Source: Sanderia malayensis (taxonomy: Eukaryota > Cnidaria > Scyphozoa > Semaeostomeae > Pelagiidae). Taken from it: DNA of 64,000 nucleotides. Location: contig RQOL01000729.1 of NCBI GenBank assembly GCA_013076295.1, positions 2,604,001 to 2,668,000 of the forward strand, read 5' to 3'. The notes beneath the pieces were generated by a model, which made no database searches, was not told the DNA's origin, and saw nothing but the letters and a program-made list of their open reading frames with translations. This document shows, in pieces, positions 14,926 to 26,900 of the stretch. The translations under genes and the position numbers were made by a program. Numbering within the stretch: the first letter of the stretch is position 1; each line of letters opens with the position of its first letter.

Positions 14926-17900
14926 TTACTGCCGTTTCCCACCATCGCGCAGTATTTCTTTCACAATGCTTTCAATATCCATCCCGTGATCATTACCTTG
15001 TTTGACCATTTCCAATACAGATGTCTCAATGGCTTCGAGGCTGGAACCGTGCGCCAACTCGAACAACAGACGCTGAAAATGACGAAGGAAATAAGATCAA
15101 TACGGGAAAAGCTACCATTCAACTCGCTGCAATTTAATGCAATTGCAAAGTAATGATTCGTAAGGATAGAAGAGCCCCTCAGAAAAGTAGCTATTGCAGA
15201 ACCGTATAGCCTAGGACGAACACGTAAGTTCAGTGAAGCTCAATTCATTCCGTAAACAGATGAAACTACCAAAAATGTTCACCATTTTTAGTGCAATGGG
15301 TTAAACGCGAATGCAATTGATAAAATATACGCTGTCCTCGTATCATAAAGAAAGAGCCTAGTCAATTTGAAGCCTTATACAGACACAAGACACAGTGGTA
15401 CACAGAATATAAATGTAATCTTATCTGTTCGGACTGACATCTTTCCAGAGAGCCATGCAATGAGGAAGATTCTTCGTTGCCTCCTTGTACAACCAGCGAG
15501 CCTAGAAAAACAAATCGCGGCAAAATACCCTAAGGTGAATCCGTCATCTTTGCAACTGACATGGCAAAGATCGCTGGCTTGGCTCGCAAAGATCACTGGC
15601 TTGGCTCGCAAAGCTAAGCTTTGTCAGCCTAGCTTATGCACGGTGAGTATCATATGAGAAAGTGGAGTTGAAGGTGAATTGAACAAATACAACCTTTCGT
15701 GAGACTTCTAGGCCGGCTTCCTCACCTCTCTAACTGCACCGCATTTCATTTCCACCCAAATTGACCTGCAAAAGATAAACATGACTTCAGAAAAGGCAAA
15801 AGAAAACTCTTCAATGAAATCCAATGGATCCTTTGCAATTTGCCATCAGAAGACATTCCAACGGTGCTTCGGAGCACTGAGGTGACCCTATTTGAAGCGC
15901 CAAACCTGACGCATTGTTCTATTTGAAGTCGTGAATCTGAAGCATTTACATCTTTGCATTTCTGAACCTAAATTACTTTCCTCTTCGATGCCTCGAGCTT
16001 GAAGCAACATCATTTTTGAAAAGCAAAATATGAAGTATTAATTACGGCCCTGAACTTTAAGCCCTTCCGTCTTTGATGGCTTGAGCCTGATGTAATGTTC
16101 CTCTGAAGCACAAAATCTGCACCGGCTCTGAAGTTCGATGACCGTTGTCGAGAAAAAGATGACGCTTAACATCTTCTCTCTGTACAGTTTAAATCTTCTA
16201 ATTAAACAAAATCATCTAAAATCAATCATTGAAACAATCCTGATCATTTAGTGAGAAAATAGTAGCAACTGACTTAACTCACATTCTCCACATCTCCAGC
16301 GAATATGGAAACATCTTCAGTACGAAACCGTACAAGTCTCTCGCTTGTTCAGCATTGCCATTCTCCATTTCAAAATGACAAGTCCTGTGGTACAAGACAC
16401 AAAAAGGAAAACACTAAAATCCAAGAGATTAAACAACGTAAATACAGTAAAGATTGCAATTTGATTGGATGAGGTGAAAATGCAGATGAATAAAACGCGG
16501 GGATACAACAAAATTGGTTAAAACCTTATTGCAAGTGCAACATTGAGTGGCATCATTTTCAAATTGTCCTCCAAGAATGTGCCAAGCCCAGACTTTGGCA
16601 AAATGTCGAGGCAATTCACAATAACCTAAGAAAAAATTTACCTTATGTAAAGATCCATATTTTCAGGGGGATGTGTCAATTTTCTAAATATAATGATAGC
16701 TACATGGTCAATTGAAGACACAGGGTCACTTTAGTTTTCTGAATATTGGGGGGATATTCCCATAGATAAACGAATTGAAAAACGAATTGAAAATTGAAAA
16801 ACTGCAATACACCATTGACAACAATTCAAAGTGCAATAAGTGTATGATTATCAATACGTACCGAATTGTGAAAGGAGAAGTCATTGTAATACTGATTTGA
16901 ATCGTACGGCAAGGGTGTGCTTGACGGAATGCATGCAAGACATCGTCGTGTATTATTCAGAAGATTTTTCATGCTCGCGTACTTCAAACTCAAGTCAGAG
17001 CTAGATAGATTCTTTGATGAAAACTTCAAGTATTGTCGCCATAACAATTTTCGATTTTGAAGTGTAGTGTACGAATTAACTGCGATCTCAAAGGCCTGCT
17101 CGACTTTTTTACTGTCCATCTCAACTAAATCCAAAAGCAAACTGTAAAAGAAACAAAGAATTCGTGAAATCAACGAAGGTGTCATCAATCGATCAACTAC
17201 TGTTTCGTATTGAACTGTACTGTAATGTGCATGTAATGCATTTTTGGTAACGATTGCACATTGCAGTGGCTACAGTACAATACAGACAGTATACTGCACT
17301 GCAATGCGATGTAAGCTGCATAGTGAGCAATAATATTTGATAGCATATCACAGTCTACCAACAGTACAGTACAACACATCACGACACATAATAGTATAGT
17401 TTAAGATGACATGTGGCTTGTTAAACTCTTTTGACAGTAGTCTATAGCATGCGATCAATGCATAGCATATAACAGCAAATATAGAATGCATAAAAGCATA
17501 GCATGGACATGCATTGCATTGCATATATATGTATAGATACATAGAAACATAACAGCATAGATACACAAGAGCATATAAACAAAGCTGCTTAGTGGGTATA
17601 GTAGAGGTTTGGAGGTAAAGACGTACCAATAATTCAACCATAGAAAAGCATATTCCCGACTTTTGTTGTTAACCTTCGTTTCTTCTGCAATCAAAGGAGT
17701 ATTGCTGTTGAGAGCTGTAGAAATGTTCAATAATCTTCGGTACAAATGCAGGGTATCTTCCCGACTTTGACTTATTTGCTGGGCAGCAGTCGATCGATCG
17801 ATCACTGTTTTGAATTTCCTCGAAACTGAATTGGCGAGAATATTCACAGCGTGTTTTTGCCTGCCCTGAACAGAAATGAGATCGAAACATTCAAAAAAAC

Positions 17901-20900
17901 ATTCAGGAGGATAGAAAGATGTGCGAGCAGATATTAGTGTCTAGAGGCAGATACGGAGATGCATAAGATGAAATTAGGTTACACAAAACAAGTATTAGAA
18001 TGCATAGGAAAGTAAATAGTACAAAATATTGTGATGCACACACAAACAGCAGATATGAAGGGGTAAAAGCGAGTGAAAGGATGTGGATGATGCGAGGAAG
18101 CAAGTACAAGGAGATTTGTGAGTGCACAAGAAATTGCTATTACAACGCATTGCATAAACGGCATACACTTTACAAAAATGTCAAAGCTTGATTAGAAAAC
18201 TTAGTACCTGTGAGACCAGCCAGTTGGCATAGAAATTGACAAACTCTTCACCATGCATGTAACAGGTTTCATCCGACTCAACAAATAGTACAACAACAGT
18301 TGGCTTTGATACTTTGGTCATTGCTTTCAAAAAGAGCAGCATGAGGTTTCCCGATGCCTTCCATCTTTGTGAAAAGGTTCTTATCGCGTCTAGGCAATTG
18401 TTAGCACTTCCTTGTTCGACTTCAAATTCAAGCCATGTCTCGAAATATGCCACTAAGCTGGTGATGTTTTGTCTTGTAAAACCTGCATGACTTTCGATTG
18501 AGCTCAGACCATCTATGAAAACAAAGTTAAGATGAAATCGAGTGCATTTATCAAGATCGCTTCGAGTTGCTCTTGCAACAGCAGCAGTAAAAAATTCGAC
18601 AATCAAAATTTATGAATAACAAGCACTAAGAGAAAAACTTTACAATAAACTCCCAATAAGATAGTAGCCAAACAGAAATGCAAAACCCAGGATTAACCCA
18701 TGATTTTGTTTCAATCAGGCTTGATTGAGACAAAAGAGGTCCTACAAAGCGGTCTACAGTGTGATCTCAATGCGGTCTTGCGTTGTCACAGATTGAATCC
18801 TGGTTATGTAACCAAATTCGAAGTCTTCAAAAAGTGAAAAAAGTTTACCTTTGAAAATCTGCCGTATCGATTCGACCTCCAAACTCTGGTTTGTCCAATT
18901 CAGCCTAACAATGTTTTTAGACACGACTTTCGACGGCCTAGCATCGCAAGGATCGAAGAGAGCACAGGGCAACTGTCCACACGCTGCGACCGACACACGA
19001 ACAAGCCACAGGGTGACCATATCAGCCATCGACAATTCGTTGTACACACCGAACAGACGCTGCTCGGCAGTACTGGTTTCACTTGGTGCAGTCAAAGCCT
19101 TTAGAAGGATATCACCAGCCGAACTAATGTTACCATTCGCCATCTCCAACTGAACCATATAAAGCAATGTCTCAAATATTCTATGTGACTTTATCTCTGT
19201 TGTTTCCATATTTGAATCTTTAGATAGTGTGTCTGAGTTTTGTACGAGAAAATTAATAATGTCCAGGCATATTTTAATCTTGTCCTTCTGTTTTCTTTCC
19301 AGCTGCAAGAATTTGCACCACGTATTATAAGATGGACAGTATTCGATTGCTTGCATGCAAAGTTCTCTGATGTCTTCCATGTCACGTTTCTGGTAGTAGA
19401 GGTCGAGATACGTCAGCCAAAGAATCTATGAAAAAGACGAAAGCAACCATGTTAACAATGACGTAGATTCTAAAAATAATAATGTGTTCAGCGGCATTTA
19501 CCATTTAAGTAATAGAGTAACTATAAAGCATGATGTAGTACGGTAGCACACACAACATAACGTAACATAGCGCAGCATAGCATAGGATGAAACTTCATTG
19601 CATAACATAGAACAGCACAGAAACTAACAACGGGGCACCGTCCCGGGGGCACGTTACTTAATTCCGCACGAAAAGCGATCGGTCACTAGAACAGTACAGG
19701 AAAGTACAGCATGACATTAAATGGCAATGTAAAGCATAACATGACAGAAGCACAAAAAAGAACAATGCTTAACAGTAATAGCATTAATACTAAAACAAAC
19801 ACAATGTTGTTGACAAATACTGACAAACAAACCAATTACAACAACACCAACAACAGAAACAACAACAACACATATTGAAAGCATACCTCTGAAGTAGGAT
19901 TTGCTTCGAGCGCTCGTGACAGCACATTCAGTGCTTTATTCTCAATTTCCTCTTCCTCCGTGTGACTTGTGTCGTTGCCTTTTGACAAGAGAATCCTTTT
20001 AGCCAAAGAAATCCAAGATGAAACATCCTGCGGATTGTCTTCTAATGTCTTCTCTAACGATCTTCGAATGTCATAGTCTTCTTCAAAGTATCGCACCTCT
20101 TGGCTGGTAAAATAAGAAGCAATGCAATTATCAACGTACATGGAATCACCCCTGCCAGAATAGAAACAACTGGCCAATAATATATTATGACAATGGTGCC
20201 GGGGGTAAGCATCTGAAAAGAAACCATTCAGCACTTGTGACCTGGTGAAATGATAAACACGCTTGCAAATTATAAAATAGAATTCAGCACAAGAGGTCTA
20301 TATTACAGTGGAGGTACATAATTTGACGACCACAAGAAACTTGCATCACAGGTTTGTCCAATAACGGAAAATTGCACAATAAAACAGTTCATCGAAAGAC
20401 CAGATGCTTGGGGTTCGCTACATCAAGATTTAAACTATAGCTAAAGAAAACATATAACAAGTAATTCATGGTTGGAAAAGAGCTTTTGCAACTTAACTCT
20501 ATCCAAATATCTCAATATAATGATAAGATGCGCAATGGAGCTTACATTTCGAAGCTTTGCACACGTTGATGTTTCTTCATCGATCTATCCAAGCTCCAAA
20601 CCTTTTTTCTATATTCTGTAATGACACCTACTGATTGCTCTTCTTCCTCCCCACCAAACAATAACCTTCTCCTCATTTCTACGTCAGGGCATAAAACAAA
20701 GCCTCGTTCTGTTGACTTCTCTCTTCTAAAATCCTTGATTTTACCGATTAACACCAGGGCCAACTGCTCTTTGCTCATGGCGTTCTTGCATTGCTTTCGC
20801 AGTTTCACGATAAAATTGTGAATCTTAGTATTGGCAGCCTCCGCAGCATCATCCTGCGCAATCCCAGCCAACATCGGCTCGTAGAGGAGGAGATCTTTGA

Positions 20901-23900
20901 GAAGTTCGTCGTCGGATAGGTTCAAAGCAGAGGTGATGTGCTGTGCCTTGCAAGTCTCGTCCAAACATTTGCCGGTGAGATCGTACCGACACAATCTGCT
21001 TCGCGGGTTGATTTTATTAGAATACGTGCATGATTGTAACGATTTCTTCTCTCGAGTCCGAAAATAAGGACACAGCCTGTAATATAAATGCATTCAAATT
21101 GCATCAATTTTATTATCACCTAAAACAACCAATCGATTCAACGACTGTAACTTGTTTCCAAATACACCCAAATACAGTCTTTATACCATAAAACAGCAAA
21201 TAAGTTATTGGATATTAGTAGTCCCTGAACATTGAAATTTTGTACTGCGTAAATATTGTTGCAAATATCATAAGCAAATGACTGCATATACAGAACAGCT
21301 TGCTAGACATATCTTACCTGTACGATCTGAAGTGTAACAATGGACTTGTGTATTTTCTGCATTCATCTAATGTCTTCTTCACTAGCCTTTGCTGATGATC
21401 ATTCCATAGCTTCCCATTCCTGCTTTCTCTGATCCCAGGTTCCAATTTCATTCCATCAAATACAGCACTTTCGATAACAGCAAACTCATGGTCAGTTAGA
21501 CGTACTCTTGACACTGTTGGGCCACTTCTTGTATTCTCGGATAGCAATGCATCAACATAACATGGTACCTTTGCTTCTTCCTGCAACTGAAAGAGCGATG
21601 ACAATGTAACTGTGGCGGGTCTTGGCACGACAAGAAACAACCTCAATTCGAACAGCCGAATAACCTATAACTTTAATGTTATCAGTGTAAAAAAATCATA
21701 AATGAATCAAAGTTATCAGTGAGTAAAGGTGATTGGTGAACAAAGCTTATAAATGAATGAAAGTTATCAGTGAGTAAAGGTTATCTGTGAATAAAGGTTG
21801 TTAGTGAATAAAGGTTAGTCTTTTATCTTTCCCAATTACCTGTTGTTCCTTTATCTTTTTCAATCTGGCGTTGTCCTTTAATAAATCCCCAAGTACTGTT
21901 CGGATAGCAGTCATAGCGTTGTCAGCAATCTGATCGCTTTCGCATACACCCGTGCCTTCATTTGCAAGGTGTTCTCCATCAGTTTGCAAGTCCTCCTGTA
22001 AGGGCCGAGTCGAATCATTTCTCTCAATAAACGATGACGTTAATTCTCCAGCATTGAAGACAACAATACTCTTGTCTCCCGTTGCCAAACATCCAACCTG
22101 GTCACCTTTATACGCATTGGCAACATTTGTCTCTGCACCATCCCGGCTTTCAACACTCGCGTAGCCATCACCGTCACTGTTCCCCTTTGCGCTAACATCT
22201 TGACCACCAACCTGTGGTCCAGAAGACCTGTACACCTTTCGCACGACCCTCTTCTCGTGACTCTTTTGATTAAGCTTCGATGCACTTAGCGCCTTCATCC
22301 GCTCCAGCTTGTCCCTAAGTTCCTTTTCCAGCTTTTGCAACTTTTCTTTCGTGTTTACAAGCTCAGACCTGCTGCTAATGTCACCTTTGCGTTGCATCGT
22401 CTTGTTAATTACATTGGCAGCTTTTGATTTCTTGACCTGTTCCTGTGCAAAAATTAGTCAACAATCAACCAGAGTCGATTCCTCGACATTTAAAAAAGAG
22501 ATCTAAAATAAAGCAATATCAAAGAGCACCCAGAAGGAATGAATATACATTACTAGTTTACTGAGAAAGTATTACGTCAAAACAAAACTTGATGCAAGGG
22601 AGAGTAAATATTACTAATTATCATTTTCATCAGCAGTTGAATCGTCTTACCACTTTATCTTTCTCAGATGGCTTAAGTTTCCTCTTGGATGGTAAACGCG
22701 ACCTCGCAACGACAACACTAGCAGCCGAAGCGAGGTCTTCAGACTTTCTCATCAAAGCGAGGTTCGCCGCCTTGATGCTCCGCTTTAACTGTTCTGTTAA
22801 AGATGCACAGTATTCACTGTTATCTGTCAACATTAGCATACTACTGCTGCCTTGAGATGGCGAAGATGGGGCAGAGCCTCGATCTGAGCTGTCCCTAAAC
22901 GAGGCATCGCGCTTCTTTGCTGCACTCTGGATGCTTCTTGCTCGCAAAAGCTCTTCTTCCAAAGCGCCGATCTTTTCTGTTCTCAAACTATTTCTGCTGC
23001 TCAGTGCTTTGACCTGCAATGCAATAGAAAATGTTCGTTCAAAAAGACATGAAACAATAACACCAGTCGGTCATTTGTTCACGTTAATACTCGCCACAAT
23101 TGACACTACTGACCACCTTTATGAAAGCGCAGTTAATTTCTTACCTGGGATTCAAAAACGCCACACTGTGACGTTAGAGTTTTCTGTGCGTTCTCTATCT
23201 TGGCCAGGACTTCCTTTAATTTGGTGATTTTAGTACCTTGTTGTTCTATCTTCAGCTTTCTAACGGATATCTTCTTCAACAGTGACTTCATCTCAGCCGC
23301 ATCCTTCTTCGCCTCGGTTCTGTGCAAACAATGACATCACAACGATGAAAGACATGCAGGCTGCAAATACCGTGTTCTCTAACCTAATGTTTTACAGGAA
23401 CCACCATAGATAATGATGAAAGACTAATGATTGCCAATAGCTGTCTTCCTCCCTCCTTTGATTATTGTAGTATCAATATGCGTGTAAAAATATTCCTGTT
23501 AATACCGTAATGCTTCGATTAAACGCCCCCCCCCCTCGAATAGGCTCCCTTAAAATATCAAGAAATCTAATAAACGCCCGGGGCGTTTAATTGAAACATT
23601 ACGGTAACTGCTTTTCATGATATAATCTTCTCTGTCTAATGAGTTCATATCAGAAGACGTTTCTCAGATCCATCCCTTCGATAAATACCCCAAAGTCAAA
23701 ATACCTTTGACTGTCGAGTTTAGTATGCGCATTCTGAATGCCTTTCTGCAGATGTTCCAATAGCAATGCGTTCTGTGCTGAACTTTCCGATGCTTTTCGC
23801 GCGACTTCTGTCAATAGAAAAGTAGATATAAATGAAATTCAAACGAAATTTTAAGAAAAGTGGATATAAACGCAATTCAAGCTAAAACGAAAGTACGTTT

Positions 23901-26900
23901 TACTCAAAGATTAGGTTCAATTATGCTAAAGATAATATAATTAATAACAAAGCTTTATTATAAAATGGAATTGCAAAAAAGTGAAAGCTTTTTGCAAGGG
24001 ATATCACTTTTAGATCAGGACAACTTGCAACTAAAGTCAATACAGTTGATAAAGAAAATCTTTCATTCTGATTTCTATTAGTTTATATGTAGATCGAAAA
24101 TAAGTAATTATGCGAAGCGCTCTATAAAAAAAATGGTCTTCAACAATATCTCGTTGTTTTGAATAAGACTCGATTAAGCGATTCAAATACGAATTTTGCC
24201 GGAATTCCTGAAATAATGAAAAAATTGCTTGTATAAGAGGTCAGGATCAGAAGTGGGAGTATATTGTACAAATTTTTAAATTCGAATCAAAATGGTGCGC
24301 GATATTCGAGTTGATCGGCTCAATATAGTTTCGATTTGAACAATAACCTGATAATGGGTGCGTTCATGTGGTGTAGACTGTAGTGAGTCCAGATGAAACT
24401 GACAGAGCACTTGTGTGGATAGCATGAGTCAGAGTCTCTATTGATCTATACAAAGCTCATGAAACCCACTTTGGGTGCACGAATCATCTTTGGACCAATC
24501 ATTGATCAACCCTCCCCTCTACCTCCAATAAATATTAAACCCCTCTGTGTATCGCAATGTATTTCCCCTCTCTTTGGTGAAACCCCAAACCAGACAAACC
24601 TCGTAGTTGTCGGTGAAAAATAACTTATCATCTTAGAAAGTAATATCCCCAGAACGCAACGGCATCATTATTGCAATTCTACTAATGACTATGACAACTG
24701 GATGCTGTGAAATATATGGGAAATCCCCGAAAAGATGATTAATCTCATTTAAAACGCCCAGCGTGTCATTAGTAATCGCAATAAGAATTCAAAAAGCGGA
24801 TAAAAGTCTGAGTGCGTTTTGTATTTTCACTTATGATTCATGAACGAGCAACAACACCTTGTCTGATAATTTCAATTAATGAGCTTGAGTGCCTCGTTCC
24901 GCTTGATTTCAATGTAATTTTATTGGCATCGCATCGGAAATCCAGTAAATACTTGTCGTTAGTTTCGAAATATGAAAGGCTGCTCTCATTTGATGGAATA
25001 TCAGCCTATTTGAACAGATTACGTGGCTTAAAATGCAAATAAGGGCGAGGTTAGCCATAGCAAAGAGATCAATTTCAATCGAGATGATGGAATTTGTGTA
25101 GCAAAACGATGGAGACAGATTACCCATGGTGATGCATTGTCAAGTCTCCTGGGCTACTGGTGCGTAGCCAAGGTAATAGGAATAGATAAAATAGGTACTC
25201 AGAAATCTTCGCGTTGAGGCTTCAACAACATTCAAAGGATCATGAATTGGAATCTAGTTTAAATTTTATCAGATGAAAGGTTCGAACCCTTGATAAAAAC
25301 AAGCCTACACACTGTGTACTTGAACCAACTACTTAACAACTTGAACGCATATAAATCGAGATTTAAGTTCGTTTTATTTACCATTATCATTTGTCTTTGG
25401 AGGAATGAATGATTTTTCTGTTGTTGAATCAGTGGTGGTTACCTGAATAGATGAAGAAATTAACAGGAAATTATCACTCTATACTCGCTAGTCTATTAAT
25501 TGGTTCAAGAGTAGGAGTGGCTTAATACTTCAACCCGCCTCCATACCACTGCAAGAATATACTTCAGGGAAGCCACTATATTTCCTTTTAGTTTTTGTAT
25601 CATAAGTTACGTTCTCCGTCATCGGGTATCAACTGTAAAAACCTCAAATAACAGAGTGTACACAAGCTGCATACCCAATACAAAGTTGTTTAACCCCTCC
25701 AATTCATATTCGACTTGCGCTAAAAATTATACCTTGGTTCCGTGTCTTGCTTCCCGCAACAGATCATTGATAGCAGAGCTGAGAGAGCTGGGACGAGCAG
25801 CCTCGACATCGTTTTGTGAAGACTCATCTTCTTCCTCAGTGTCTGAATCGTTGCCAATTTGAATGATGACCTTCTCACTCTGGTCGATAAAGAATAATAT
25901 GCTATGTATAGAAACACAAAAAGCTTAAAAACAAAAGGCTGAAACAAGTGAGATTCAATGTCACAAAATCATGATACCTGTTGTGAAAATGCAGGCTCTG
26001 CCACGGGCAATTTGATATGTCGTGTTATGAGGGAATCTGACTTAGCCCTGTGTAAGGCTGGCTGACTTATCGTGTTTGCAAGTGGCACAGGGATCGATGC
26101 CTTACTCACTTGATTCTAGAATAACAAGCAATTGACTTCATAAAAATGTGAAACAGAAATGTTCAGCTTAAAATGTTCAAACATTTATAATAGTCATAAA
26201 AATGTTAAGTTAAACATAAAGATTACCGCAATTATTGCTTTTGCTTTCTCTGCTCTTTTTGTTGCCAAAGACTCTAGAAGTAAACCTCGTAAGGCAATAT
26301 CATCTTCATGCTCTTCTTCCCGCAATAATTTACCCTTCACCTCACCAACCATGCCTTGTTCTAGATTTTCTTTCTTCTGTCCCTTTAACTCATCTTTCTT
26401 CCGTCCCTGTATATCACTCTTTCCTCTTTTCAATGCATCTTCTTTCCTCCTCTTCATTTCATGTTCTTTTCTTCTTTCACTCGAATCATTCCTCTTCATT
26501 TCGTTTTCTTTTCGTCTTTCCTGTTCATCTTCTTTTCTTCTTTCCTGTTCATCTACTTTTCTTCTTTCCTGCTCACCTTCTTTTTTTCTTCTCAATTCAT
26601 CTTTTCTTCTACTATGTACATCTTCTTTCCTCGTTCTCATTTGATCTTCTTTTCCCTTTCCCTGTGCATCTTCTGTCCTCCTTTTTGCTAAATTTTCTTT
26701 TGTTCCTTTATTACTATCTTTCCGCCTCATCTGTAAAGCTTCTACTTCCCCTTTTCTTTTTTCATTGTCTGTATTTCTTGCGCTTTCGCCTTTTTCCTTA
26801 CCTCCCATTCCAACTTCTTTCCTCGTTCTCATTTCATCTTCTTTTCCCTTTCCCTGTGCATCTTCTGTCCTCCTTTTTGCTAAATTTTCTTTTGTTCCTT

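Noticed and set aside
25275..25295. GGTTCGAACCC, a match to the tRNA B-box
   Set aside because: No A-box, anticodon arm or acceptor stem can be formed around it on either strand; the motif is itself palindromic.
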